Source: Sialis fuliginosa (taxonomy: Eukaryota > Arthropoda > Insecta > Megaloptera > Sialidae). From it: DNA of 64,000 nt. The notes under the pieces were generated by a model. The model was not told the DNA's origin, ran no database searches, and saw nothing but the letters and a program-made list of their open reading frames with translations. Both the position numbers and the translations under genes were made by a program. Shown here in pieces: positions 46,331 through 57,650 of the stretch; positions within the stretch are counted from its first letter, which is position 1; every line of letters begins with the position of its first letter. The stretch is from NCBI GenBank assembly GCA_961205875.1, contig OY540816.1, positions 9,992,701-10,056,700 of the forward strand, given 5' to 3'.

Positions 46331-47746
46331 TTAAATTAATATCCCCGGGTAACACCGGGTCCAATGCACTGGTTTTTAATAAATCTTGAAAAACCAACCC
46401 CTATTTACAAAAAAAATAAAACTCTGCTAACTGTACTGTTAATATATCATTTCTATTTCATATGTTGTGTTTATATACTTTAAAACCTTATGACACTCTT
46501 ATATCCATATCGAGTGGAAAAAAATGTGTGAACCAGTCACTGACTGAAGATATTTTTTACATATGGTCGTAATACAGTCACATACAAACACACAACATGC
46601 ATGAATTCCGTTTGGGATTTCGTCTTGCCCATTAGTTTTTTTAAAAACACATGTTTTTTCTTAGTTTCATATTACTCCCCCGTCGTCTATCGTCAGATCA
46701 TCTGCGGTCCTCGCCATCAGTAACACATGTGCAAGTGTGTGTGAGCGTGTATGTATGTACATATGTCTGCAAGTATATATGTGTGGTGAACGCGGGAGAA
46801 CGACTAATGATTATTCTATTTTATTAGAACATTTACTTTCTTCTACTGTAGTTTTTTTTCTATACAGGATAGTTCAATATTCAATAGTGCGTCCGGATTT
46901 CCTAGCGCACTTCTCGTAGGAGATAGAAAAAATAGTTTTATACATAATATTATTAGTTTGAAAAGATGTACGTCGTAAAATTATTTTCAACAATACAGGG
47001 TGTCCCATTTTTGCGCTATAACAAAAACAAAGTTTTTTTTAAACGAAATACCATGTAACGTTTTATGTCTTCCGATGTCATTTTTTAACCTCTACACTAA
47101 CGTCTCTTCATTTTTTTTTGATTTAGTGACAGTGTTGCCAAATTATAATTTTTTTTTCCAAAAAAGAATCCATATTTCAGGCTCAACCATAAAAAATCGT
47201 AGCGACCTTTTTTTAGCAACAGTGTTAGTCCTGGTAAAGAGTAACATTTTGATAATAAACAATTTTAATTTAGTTCTACAGGGTGTTAATAAAAAAATGT
47301 CAAAGTTTGCAATCTTCAAAATGATAAAACTCATTTTTTTCAAATGTGACTACCCTTTTTTATTTCACTATTCGATGTGTTTCTGAGATATTCAATAATT
47401 TTCACAAAAGTAACCATTTCATCACATTCTTATGCACCAAAGTATACTGCGCTGATGCAAAACAAATGCCAAAATGTAAGTACTTAAGTATCAATGTAAC
47501 ATTTGATTAATTTTATAATTAAAAAGGATAATATTTATCTAAAAAATTATTTATTTTCTTCTTCAAAAACTATGATAAGTAACAAATATATAGAGATATG
47601 ATATTATTTGTATGTTTTTAAATATCATTAAAATAAAACAATGATTTATTTTTAATTTTATTATGAAGGTTACCTAAAACAAAATAGGTACCTAAATTAT
47701 AAAATTTAATTATTATAAAAAATGTATATTCATCATTAATCATTAT
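46331..47746. other. AT-rich sequence between inverted-repeat arms, no gene
   Basis: CAGGGTGTCCCATTTTTGCG at 46997 is a lone mariner-type end. CCGGGTAACACCGGGTCCAA at about 46345 belongs to the repeat also seen at 39397. The frame at 47000-47386 begins in that transposon end and is not convincing. Confidence 0.4.
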
Positions 47747-47748
47747 AT

Positions 47749-48403
47749 AGGGTGGGGCATTTAAAATGTTACCGATTTTTATCTCAGAACCATCGCATAT
47801 TTGAAAAAATGTTTTAATCAAAAAATGTTTGGTTGTGAGAGGGTTATCGAATAGTAATATTTAATTTTATTTTTACGTAACGTAATAACCTAAACTTTAC
47901 AAGATACCTATCTAACAAAATAATTTCGAAAGAATTTTTTACTCAGAAATCATTATCTTTAGAGAAAAAGTACAAGATATAAAAAATCTTTATTTTGGTG
48001 TTGTTAAACTTGGTGAATTGTTCTAGATTTTGTTTTACTATTTCGTATTTTTTTATTTTTATTTTTTTGTTTTTGCTTAAATAAAATAAATGGAAATCGT
48101 TTTTAAAATAAGAGTTTTATTAGATCAAAATAAACATTTTTTCTATCTTGTACTTTTTTCTAAAGTTTATGGTTTCCGAGTAAAAATTTCTGGAATATCT
48201 AAAATTTCGAATTATTTTGTTAGATATCTAGTAAAGCTTAGGTTGTTCAAAAAAGGTTTCAACGAAAGATTACTAAATAGAAACTATAGGTTCTTATTAA
48301 AAATACGTATTTAAAATACGAATAATATTACTATACCGAACATTTTTTACAAATATGCGATAGTTCTGAGATAAAAATCTGTAACACTTTCAATGCCCTG
48401 TAT
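47749..48403. mobile_element. Full-length hairpin element, about 655 bp
   Basis: TAGGGTGGGGCATTTAAAAT at the left; ACACTTTCAATGCCCTGTA at the right. Symmetry continues inward: ATTTTTATCTCAGAACCATC, GTACAAGATA, CAAAATAATTTCGAA and TTACTCAG each have an inverse partner. TA-type flanks suggest mariner-type insertion. The frame at 48090-48314 lies in the right arm. Confidence 0.75.
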
Positions 48404-49479
48404 TAGTCGAAATTAAGGACAAAAAATTAATGTACATTACAATAATTGTAATAATAATTTATCCAAAAACTTCTCACCAAAAATTACTACCACATACATA
48501 AGTACATACCTATCTATGTAAATAAAAACGTTACTGAAAAAAGCATGAGCAAAAAATCACACCTAAATATTTTAATAGCAACTACAAACATTACATAAGA
48601 CGAAAAAACACTCACACATATAAAAACTTAATGTTGTTATTGACTATATTGCACTTTACATGTAACCTGTTGAGTGTTGGAAGTTGTAGAAAACGAAGAC
48701 AAAAAAGGCAATGCTTTACGCATATATCTTACACTATCTCTGTCCCCTAGGCACCAACATCCCTCAGGTAGTACCAACGCAAGGGTGATGAATCCTGGGT
48801 CACAGAAATATACACACGTTCGTTCAAGTATGCAAATACGATTAAGGATATGACAATAGAGCGAAAGGATTAAACAAAAAACGCATTGTGATCAGATACA
48901 GGGATAGTCCTGCCGTAATGATAAATGATTCTTCATATTTGCATGCGTTACTATTCGTGGGAAAAGGTCCTTTTTTCTCAAGGCGTTTTTTGATCATTAG
49001 CTCTTTACCCACATTAGTTTCTAGGTGGATTTGCATATAGGGATGGAATAAAAAATAGATACCGCATTTTTTTTCTCAACTTCTTTTTATACTTTGTCTT
49101 ATTGCTATTGTATGGTTAAGACAAAAAAAAATGTACGTAACCGTCGGAAGATTTTTTTTGTTATTTGTGATCTAGCTTTACGTTAGGATTTGCATTGTAT
49201 AATCGTAAGTAAATTATTTTTTTCTTTTATTACCGTTAGTTTAGAATAAATTATAATTAGAAAATAAAATACCGGTAGATAGAAATCGTTAGTTTAAGAA
49301 ACTTCCTACTTATATATGTATATTTTAACAAAGCGTACAAGAACCATATTATGATTTAATTTATAAATTTATACTCATTTGAAATTTTTATTTTCTGGAT
49401 TATTATCCACAAAATTATAGTGACCTAAATAATTCAAACTATGTTCTTTGATATTATTAAATCCATGTATTTTTTTTGA
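48404..49479. other. AT-rich sequence, no gene
   Basis: Nothing recognised; the frame at 48842-49036 on the minus strand has no supporting features. Confidence 0.4.
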
Positions 49480-49845
49480 AGTTATCCACCCAACATGTTC
49501 ATTAAAAATATCCGCTCAATATGCCCACCCAACATGCCCACAACACACGGTTCACCGCAAATTATTTTTTCCGACTTCATGTTTGCACAAAATATCCACA
49601 AATTATACACATAAACCTAAACTATATCGTGTAAAATTATATTTTCAAACCCCCAGGAAACCCCAGGTTCCATCTTAGAATTTGTATGAAAATCAAAAAT
49701 TAAATATAAATAATCATAATCAATTTCGATATTTTACCTTTCATGGAAATGAAATGTTTCTTTATATTTCAATTTTCAATCAATATATTTCAAAATATTT
49801 AATTGTTAAAATGTTTCAAAAATCATCAAATTGTTCAACAAAATA
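49480..49845 (+). repeat. Right arm of the long-range inverted repeat
   Basis: ACATGCCCACAACACACGGT, TTTTTTCCGACTTCATG and ATTTCAAAATATTTAATTGT match the left arm in reverse. The arms are about 3.1 kb apart. Confidence 0.8.
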
Positions 49846-49899
49846 TAGAAACCGTAAATTATAAAATTCTTGATTCCAAGGCTACTTTGTTTTTATATA

Positions 49900-50128
49900 A
49901 ATGACAGTTTTATGCTGTGACATCATGGAAACAAAACACGACTTGATAAAGATATTTTTAATCTTTTGATATGAAATCTTAGATTTTTCATAAAATATTA
50001 AAAGCCACGATACTAGACAGAAAAATAATCTAACTATTGGTGAAAACCGCATTGAAATCGGTTCAGTAATTCCCGAGTCTATAAGTCTCATACAAACGAA
50101 CAGTCATTTTTATATATAGAGATTACTC
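49900..50128. repeat. Dispersed repeat with GGTGAAAACCGCAT and TATATATAGA end
   Basis: TATTGGTGAAAACCGCATTG, AATCGGTTCAGTAATTCCCG and a terminal TTTTTATATATAGAGATT. Sequences of this type are common in insect genomes; related blocks are at 290, 10990 and 29690. Confidence 0.5.
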
Positions 50129-51118
50129 ATCCTTCTCCCACAAATTAGTAATTAAACAATAAAGTATAAGAATATATATGTATATATACTTGAATGTAAT
50201 ATTACACACGCAATATTTTAATTTTTTACTTTTGTTCTTATCATGATCGTTAGATTTGGTATTATTGGCTTTTTGATGACACTTACTTTTATTTGTACTA
50301 ATTTTATATTTAGATCTATTCACGTAACTTTTTCAAAAATTATAATTAAACAAAGTTCGAATCAGAAGGTCTTAATATAAAATATAATAATTTTAATAAT
50401 GAGTATGTATTTTAAATTTAATCATATTATGACCTCTGAACTTTCAAGGTTGAAGATAAACTAAATTTTAAATAATAATGTGTGTGTTATTTTAAATTTA
50501 GAGCTATTAGAAAGAAAGATAATTAAATTATTTTTTGAATATGTTTTACGTATACCTACATACACAAAAATATACTTTATATACCAGGTGGATAAATAAA
50601 AACGTCTCCTATTTGACGACATAGTACTCTGGAATTATAAACCAAACATGCATTGGAATATTCTTAAAATTAAAGTCTAGTTAACATACTCAAATTTCAA
50701 AATTCGAGTAAACCGTTTATTAACTATAGTATTTTTAGTAAAGTACATCAAAATGTATGATATCGAAGAGTAAATGGGCTAATTTTCTAAATGGTGGAGT
50801 ACCAAAAATTACTTACTCATATATTATTTGATCAATATTCATGTTGAACAACAACGTTTCAGAACTAAAGTTTTCCGTTTGAAAATAAAATACAAATAAA
50901 AAAATTAATTAATTTGAAATTTAATATTTGCTGCCAACATTTGTTAATAGATCTAATCAATTTTACTTAAAAGGTTGTAAATTTTATTACGAAAAACTAT
51001 AGACTTTATAACACACATTTTAAGACTATAGTAATCTGAATTTTGTGTAATTTACAGTTCCGAAGTACTACGTTGACAAACTTGAAACGTTTTTTATCTA
51101 CCCGTACGTACAGTGAAA
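50129..51118. other. AT-rich sequence, no gene
   Basis: Nothing recognised. Confidence 0.4.
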
Positions 51119-51545
51119 TGCAGAAGTGGTCGTACAGTTTTAATTGAAATTCGCTTATCACAAACTTAGTAGGCTCTTACCATTTGATTATTATAATATT
51201 TAAATCATTCCTCCATGTACCAAACAAAGACAGATATTTTGAAACTCATTTATAGATAAAGAAATACTCTTCATTTATAGTACAATATTATATTTGTGCG
51301 ATTAAATTATTATGTAATCTATTATAAATATTGAGGGCAATAAATATTTGATATTCCAAATTTTAGTATTTAAATATGTTAAACTTGATATAAAATGAAT
51401 TAATGAAATGGACGCATATTTGTGTTTTTATTTAAAATGATGTAACTATATAAGATCCGTCCTAGAAAAAGATAACTGATGATGTTCATCTTAATATTTT
51501 CGAATCTGTTGTAAACGATACTGACCTTTACGATGGCAGACGAGT
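51119..51545 (+). repeat. AGAAGTGGTC repeat family, copy 2
   Basis: Same block order as copy 1 but with about 160 bp more in the middle. Starts at CAGAAGTGGTCGTAC and ends near ACGATGGCAGA. Confidence 0.75.
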
Positions 51546-51980
51546 TCTTGTATATATCATGATAAAAGCGCCTGGTTTTACCAAGTTAAACTAAATGCTC
51601 CTTTAACTAACTGTCAACAGAACGAAGCATAATACATTTAATTAAAGCAATTTTTAATTTTCTGCGCTTATATTTTTACAATGCATATTTTCATAAATAA
51701 TAAAAAGTCCAATCTTAAATTTAGTGGGCCTAATTATCCGTAAGGTACTACGATATATTTTAATTTTTTTTATAAAGCAAAAACTTAAAAACAATAGAAA
51801 TCAAATTTTTACCATGAACTTTAAGGATCGAACTATTACCTGAATAAATAAGAAACATATACCTAATACATAAAAAAAATTAACAAAAATTGAGATTATT
51901 TGTTGGTTGTTTTTTTTTATATAAACTTAAGCATTCGTCACCATCTCTCGCAACAAACTCAGAGACTAGTCGGTGTGTTG

Positions 51981-52107
51981 TTAGCTTTGTATAAGTACCT
52001 TCTATGTGTATATAAAAATCCAGACCGATCCAACTATTGCAAATGTGATTTTTTTCACATGAGCCTTATTACACCCTGGGCCTTATTTGTCGCAGGTACC
52101 TTACAAA
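51981..52107 (+). repeat. Direct duplication, copy 1
   Basis: TTAGCTTTGTATAAGTACCT through AAAAATCCAGACCGATC and CGCAGGTACCTTA recurs at 52276-52384. Copy 1 carries an extra 18 bp around ACACCCTGGGCC. Confidence 0.85.
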
Positions 52108-52275
52108 ATAAAAATATCAATCCTAAAAAACAATATACTTTGATCTTAAAGCGTTCAAGACTGGTGCCAATATCTTATGACAGGAACCCGAAAGTTGTAT
52201 AGTTTACACCACTGACTTCATTACGCATGTAGTAGATTATATAATAATAATAATGAGTGCACTGTCAGTGTGTAG

Positions 52276-52384
52276 TTAGCTTTGTATAAGTACCTTCTAT
52301 GTGTATATAAAAATCCAGACCAATCGAACTATTGTAAATGCGTTTTTTTTTCACATGGGCCTTATTTGACGCAGGTACCTTATA
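52276..52384 (+). repeat. Direct duplication, copy 2
   Basis: Same as copy 1 without the insertion. The spacing between copies is 295 bp. TCAAGACTGGTGCCA at about 52153 is the end of a TGGCACCAG element. Confidence 0.85.
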
Positions 52385-52519
52385 TATTGTAACTAGGCAA
52401 CACGCAATCGTCTTGTTGCACGCTGATAAACATATGACTGTCTGAGCCTCCACATATATTTAATAATAAATACGAACACAGACATATACCAGCACACGTA
52501 AAGTCGAAGGGTGGTGGTG

Positions 52520-52700
52520 CAAACACACACACACACGCGCGCATTGGTACGGGGTAGGTTATTAGACGTGGTATTTTTTCGACGGCCTCCCCGCGACGGG
52601 GGAGGGGGTGATTTCGTCTGGTTGCTATGACGACGGCCCGAAGGTCGTCTGCGTTGTGCCGAACGCCAACGCGGCCGCGGGAAACCTCCGCAGACCTTAG
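52520..52700. promoter_or_regulatory. CpG-rich island inside the presumed long intron
   Basis: A CA/CG dinucleotide run at about 52526-52540 leads into sequence with many CpGs (CCCCGCGACGGGGGAGG, GACGACGGCCCGAAGG, GCGGCCGCGGG) to about 52690, surrounded by AT-rich DNA. It includes GGTTGCTATGACGACGG, which resembles the X-box bound by RFX factors (two half-sites of the GTTGCYATGRCAAC type). A minus-strand frame (52393-52719) is open through it but is Arg/Pro/Val-Cys repetitive and not convincing as protein. Candidate alternative promoter, enhancer, or first exon of another transcript. Confidence 0.35.
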
Positions 52701-52962
52701 TCAGCAACTCTAAACACATTCTAATACTAATTCAAATTGTGTGTTGGTACATATATACAGATAATTAATACTAGACGTAATGTAAATATTAAACACATAA
52801 TGCGGGAAAACAAAGTGAAAATTAATTATTCTCCAATGTTACACATTTTCTTTCTACAGGGTGATATGAAAGGCCTAATTCTTTTCAATACTTTTTAACT
52901 AGATTTTTTACTCCCCATTTCATGAAAGCAGAAGACATAGATACTATTCACCTACAGTATTT

Positions 52963-53687
52963 TGCTTCCTCGCAATATTGAAGATACGAGAAGCTTTGTG
53001 ATCGTTTTTGAATGAGACAAAAAAATTGTTCTCCGATTTCAAAATTTTAAATTGATTTTTTCGTTTCTCGTCAAGACAAACACTTTTCGTTCCGTGTCTG
53101 TCTGTCTGTCTGTTCGTCCATATATCTGCGTGTCTATCCCTTGAATCCTTGTTACACGCTTAACTCTTGAACCACTGAACCGATATTAATGGAACTTGAT
53201 TGGATGGTTGAGTCTGGTATGTAAGGTGTGTAAGGGGGAGGGGTGACATCCCAAAATATTTATTTTTTAAGATATATCAAGAATGACAAATGTTACGTGA
53301 AAATTTTATAGAAAATTTTTTGTAGAGCATTCAATTTCCTATAATATATTTCTATAACGTTTGTTGTAAAATATATATTAAAAATATTTATTTCAATTTG
53401 CTTTAAAAATTCGTCATTTGTTTTTTACTTTTTTTAAATTGATATTTACTTTGACAAATTAAGGCCTCTATACACCACCCTATCTACAGGGCCAATTTGT
53501 TCGGAGGTAGAGGGGGGATACTGCATTACCCAATCTGCAGTACCTCCACTCTACCTCCCGACAAATAGGCCTTGCAGATTGGGTCAAAAAATTAAAAATA
53601 TACGCCAATTTATCTGAACATTTTACCGATTTTTATTTATATTGTTCAATAATTAACTACTTTTGGTGATTTTAGCACGAAGAATCA
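52963..53687 (+). mobile_element. TTGCTTCCTCG element, copy 2, with a hairpin insertion
   Basis: Follows copy 1 from TTTGCTTCCTCGCAATATTG onward. Between GATATTTACTTTGACAAATT and CAAAAAATTAAAAATATACG it carries an extra hairpin (53466-53586) in place of the corresponding section of copy 1. The right terminus is degenerate. Confidence 0.75.
53466..53586. repeat. Long imperfect hairpin, arms about 49 nt, loop about 10 nt
   Basis: TTTGTTCGGAGGTAGAG pairs with CTCTACCTCCCGACAAA, ACCCTATCTACAGGGCC with GGCCTTGCAGATTGGGT, and GGATACTGCA with TGCAGTACC around the loop TTACCCAATC. The size suits a miRNA-like precursor or a very small foldback MITE. It is absent at the matching place in the paralogous element at 13079-13789, so it is probably an insertion. 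Confidence 0.6.
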
Positions 53688-54004
53688 CTGTGTATTTATT
53701 TTGCAGATGTTTTTTCTCACAGCTTGTCTATAGTTGTAAAAATTTGTAACCTACGTTTCAGATTATCCGTATTTTTAGTTATTTGTACATCAACGCCTCT
53801 CCATTAACCTAAATAACCAAGAGTATAATGTAGAATATATGCATCGTTCGGATTATCCAATTTCCAATTCTTTGTACATCCACTCGCCTTTATCAGAATC
53901 AGACCAAATAATCGAGAGTACCTACACTGCATAATACATTCTCAAATAGAGAAAAACAAATCTAAAATCAATTTTCTGCTCTCCACGAACTAGATACATA
54001 TACG
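53688..54004. other. AT-rich sequence, no gene
   Basis: CAGATTATCCGTATT and CGGATTATCCAATTTCC words repeat about 90 bp apart; nothing else. Confidence 0.4.
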
Positions 54005-54006
54005 TA

Positions 54007-54779
54007 CAGGGTGTCCCAAGACTGTGTCAAAGTTCAATATTTCATTTATTATAACAAATGGAAAAAAACTTTACGTACAAAAGTTGTCAGGTTAGACAAG
54101 CCGCATATTTTAAAAATAGTTACATTTATATAGATGTCCCATAAGTGCGTTACAAATCAAAGTTATGTTTTTTTAAATACAATGTATATTTTTTTAATTG
54201 ATAATCTTAAATCTTATATAGGCATGTGTGGAATTATACTAAGCGGTTTAGAAATTATGACCATTTTTATAAGAAAATTTACATATTTTCAACACCTTGT
54301 TATTTTCGAATTACAATAAAAAAAATTTTTTGACTGCTAAAAATAGTTTTGGCATATGCTCTATTATTGCGATATTACATCAAACATTTACAAAATTGTA
54401 TTCTTTGTACAGGGAGTATCAAAACTCTGAACTTAATTTTTTTCAAAATTTTCAAACGGAACAACATATATATTTTCACATTTTCGAATTGCCTATTCAA
54501 GAAGAAAATAACAAAGTGTTGATAATATACAATCCCACACATGCTTATATCAAAATATCCAAAAAAATAAATGCTTTAAGATTATCAATCTAAAAATATA
54601 CATTGTATTTAAAAAAACATAACTTTGATTTGTAATGCACTTATGGGACACCCTATATAAATGTAACTATTTTTAAAATATGCGGCTTGTCTAACCTTAC
54701 AACTTTTGTATTTAAAGTTTTCTTCCATTTGTTATAATAAATGAAATTTTGAACTTTGACGAAGTCTTGGGACACCCTG
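54007..54779. mobile_element. Mariner-type foldback MITE, 773 bp, about 190-bp inverted ends
   Basis: CAGGGTGTCCCAAGACTG at the left and its near-inverse at the right, flanked by TA (54005-54006; 54780-54781). The arms include a second, internal transposon-like terminus (GTCCCATAAGTGCGTTAC near 54137; GCACTTATGGGACACCCTAT near 54636). Frames inside (54134-54319, 54297-54593, 54653-54916) are not transposase-like. Confidence 0.9.
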
Positions 54780-54781
54780 TA

Positions 54782-55255
54782 CATCGCTCGTTGCCCTATT
54801 TCGGGATTTACCCGTAACATACGTACTAGGTTATACATAAATATGTATATAATGCATATTATACAAAATGATGCTGTCTGCACTAGGATAAATACCATTT
54901 GTTGTGAGGGTCGCATAAAAAGCGTAACCTGGTATTATCCGATGTCGGTCTAACCCTTGAGACAGGTGATACGATTTATTTGTCCGTGCTCTCTAATAAC
55001 ATTTATTTGTAACTTGTAACTATGGGTTCATTGTTAACACCAATGCACAAATCGATGATTACCTATATATATAACTATAACACGAACACATGCCTTTGGA
55101 TTTTGATAAATATTAATATTATTTGGTTAGTCTACTGCAAAATTAGGATAGGCCACGCGTTTAGTAGGGAATGCATAATATGTAAATCGATATTTTGCTA
55201 TAATTAACTCATAATCCTTCTTGAGATATGATATTTTTATAATAAATATTTTACC
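54782..55255. other. AT-rich sequence, no gene
   Basis: Nothing recognised. Confidence 0.4.
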
Positions 55256-55263
55256 TCTATAGA

Positions 55264-55910
55264 CAGTGGCGCCGGAGCCGGGTGGGGAGAGGGAGGGGGG
55301 GGGGAATACTGCCCCTTATAATTTTCAGTGGGGTGGCAATGACTACTTTTTGCCTCCCCCCACCAAATTTTGATCCTATTTTTTTTAATTCTTTAATTTT
55401 GGTAAACTGATCAGTCAAAAATAATGTAAATCTATACTCTATTTCATTTAAGAATGCAGTGGTTGCCGACTGCATTCTTAAATGAAAGAGAACCATGTGT
55501 TTTATTGAACTTTTACCGTCAATACACCATTCTGCCATAAGAGCCCATGTTAATTTAAAAAAATAATAACTTTCAAACCATGTTGTAAAACCTTTTGAAA
55601 TTTTGTGTGGATACTAAAGATTTATAAAGGAATAACTTCTCCTAATTTCAACTATTTCTCGTTGAAATTAGATACCTGTCATACATCCTTAACGCCCACA
55701 AACAAATTATAAAATGTAACTACGAGTCTAATCAGAGACAAAAAAAAATTAAATGTTTAATTATTTTTTTAACAAATAATACGATATTAAGCAAGTTAAA
55801 GAAAATTGAAGTCAATTTTGAATTTTAAGAACGCTAAGTAAAGGTAGGTCATCTTATTTTTGAGGTTCGTATTGCCCCCCTCCCAGAAAAAAATGGTTCC
55901 GACGCCACTG
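55264..55910. mobile_element. hAT-type element, 647 bp, with self-complementary 8-bp target duplication
   Basis: CAGTGGCGCCGGAGCC at the left and GGTTCCGACGCCACTG at the right, flanked by TCTATAGA (55256-55263; 55911-55918). The inner side of each end has a G-run or C-run (G11 near 55297). A perfect 19-bp hairpin lies at 55442-55487. Confidence 0.92.
55442..55487. repeat. Perfect 19-bp hairpin inside the hAT-type element
   Basis: TTTCATTTAAGAATGCAGT, loop GGTTGCCG, ACTGCATTCTTAAATGAAA. Confidence 0.95.
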
Positions 55911-55984
55911 TCTATAGAACGTACTCCAACTGTTGGATATTTTAATGTATAGGTATATTAAAATATCAGAAAAAGATTTTTGGC

Positions 55985-56360
55985 TACTAGGTATAAGACG
56001 CGTCAGTTTAGTCGTTATATCGTTCAACATTTCATCGAACATTGCAGTGGACATCAGAATCAAGCGTGGATCTAGATTTACAATTTGGTATGGAAGGGGA
56101 TAAGTAGGTTTGCCCATAAAGTGGACAAAAAATAGTTTTAATGTTCGAAACAAAATCAATTTTTTAATTAACTTTGCTTTAATTTTATATCTTTGGGAGG
56201 GAGGGTCACGTCCCCCCCGACTCCCCAGCTCGGACCCGCGTTTATAAAAGTACTTTAGTACAAGAGCCCTGTTTATGTCCACTCCAATGTACGACGAAAC
56301 GTTGGCCGATAGAACAATCAAACCGACGCAGCTATGCAAAGCCAAGATTTATATCAAGAC
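55985..56360. repeat. Third, degenerate copy of the palindromic foldback, split by a MITE
   Basis: The left arm (GCGTCAGTTTAGTCGTTATA, CATTGCAGTGGACATC) ends near 56061. The right arm resumes with AAAGTACTTTAGTAC, AGAGCCCTG, GACGAAACGTTGGCCGATAG and AACCGACGCAGC to about 56360. Confidence 0.65.
56062..56243. mobile_element. Second copy of the GCGCGGATC element, inside a foldback remnant
   Basis: AAGCGTGGATCTAGATTTAC at the left, CTCGGACCCGCGTTT at the right, with AAAGTGGACAAAAAATA-type interior words and TTAACTTTGCTTTAATTTT. It splits the remnant described at 55985-56360. Confidence 0.7.
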
Positions 56361-57176
56361 CACAACAAAAGCCTTAAAATATTAAACCTTTTTTTTAATT
56401 AAGTAAAAATTTTGTTATTCGAGATTATATTTATTTATAAATAAATAAAAAAAACATTTTATTTTTCAGATGTTACGAAATTCTTTCATCTATGAATCTT
56501 TATTTATTATTATTAAAAATGAACTAAATCAGTTTTAATTTGTATGCACGCAGACACGAAATTTAAAACATATGACGTATTAACAAAGTCAATATTAAAA
56601 TCGTATTTACTTTTCTCTGTCCTTTATATTTGATACCGCGTAAAGTTATCTTTTTATTCACTGCCTAAAAACATATACCAGTACGTAACATAGTATCACA
56701 TGTTAACCACATGTCCACATATGGGACGTATTTTTTAAGACATGGATTTCAGTAATATATCATATTCAAACCAAAGCTGCATTTTTGTAGGCGTGTTTTA
56801 AAAATAAAAAATAACTTTATGCGTGTGCCTACCTAAATATATGAAAAATAAAATAAAAATACATTTATAATAATAAAATACAAAAATAAAATAAAATAAC
56901 AAAATACATAATAATATATGTATTTTTATATTTTCTAAAGCACGTACCTATCGAGTATAATTTTTGTGACAGATCAGCTAATATTAAAATGAAGACAAAG
57001 AAGATGACATAAAATTTATGTCAAAAAAAGTTCACCTGAATTATTAATCAAAATATCACAATTTTGGGTTAATAACACACTATTTTTTTTCCTTTATCTT
57101 ATCATAAAATATCATTGTAACTTTTAACCCTTCACCCCTTTCTTAGATACACGAAACTTTATTATTTTACTATAAG
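56361..57176. other. AT-rich sequence, no gene
   Basis: AATAAAATAAAATAC runs near 56840-56900; nothing else. Confidence 0.4.
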
Positions 57177-57180
57177 GTAC

Positions 57181-57646
57181 TGGAATTTGTTAAGGCCGCT
57201 ATAAGAGCAAGGTTTACTGTTTTTGTGATTGACAGGCTTCTTTTTTGTAATTCTCATAATAAAATAAGTAACTCTTTATTTAATCTATTTAATTACAGAA
57301 GTCCGCAAATACAGTTTGTTTTTTAAATTATAGCATTTTATTTTGTTTATGTTTTTTCTCCAGTAATGGATAAAGTAAAACCTGTAATGAACACGCAGTG
57401 ATGGACACTTGCTAAAGATTACAAAATGAGTTTTACGACACAAAAGATATAAAAGAAAGAATGCCGAATTTGAAACAATGTAAAGCAGTTGCTATGATAA
57501 TACAATAATTAATAAATAAATTATACCTAGTAGGTACTAATAATTAGTTTAAATGTTCAAGACAGTTAAATGTATATACATAGATTAATATTCAGAAATA
57601 GTCAAATAATAGCCATTACTGGGGTCATATCCAAGACTGGTGACCA
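57181..57646. mobile_element. TGGCACCAG element, copy 2, about 466 bp, GTAC on both sides
   Basis: Starts TGGAATTTGTTAAGGCCGCT (a diverged terminus) and ends GACTGGTGACCA. GTAC lies at 57177-57180 and 57647-57650, a candidate 4-bp target duplication. Confidence 0.7.
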
Positions 57647-57650
57647 GTAC

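Noticed and set aside
47000-47386. 128-residue frame, the second longest in the window
   Set aside because: AT-rich Phe/Asn/Lys/Ile composition as expected by chance, starting in a transposon terminus.
48090-48314. 74-residue frame with many basic and aromatic residues
   Set aside because: It lies wholly inside the right arm of a hairpin element and has no transposase motif.
52393-52719. 108-residue minus-strand frame through the CpG island
   Set aside because: Includes a translated CA repeat (Val-Cys run) and Arg/Pro-rich noise; retained only as a possible regulatory region.
55854-56345. 163-residue minus-strand frame, the longest in the window
   Set aside because: It crosses the end of a hAT element, a foldback remnant and a nested MITE, so it is a composite of repeats and not one gene.
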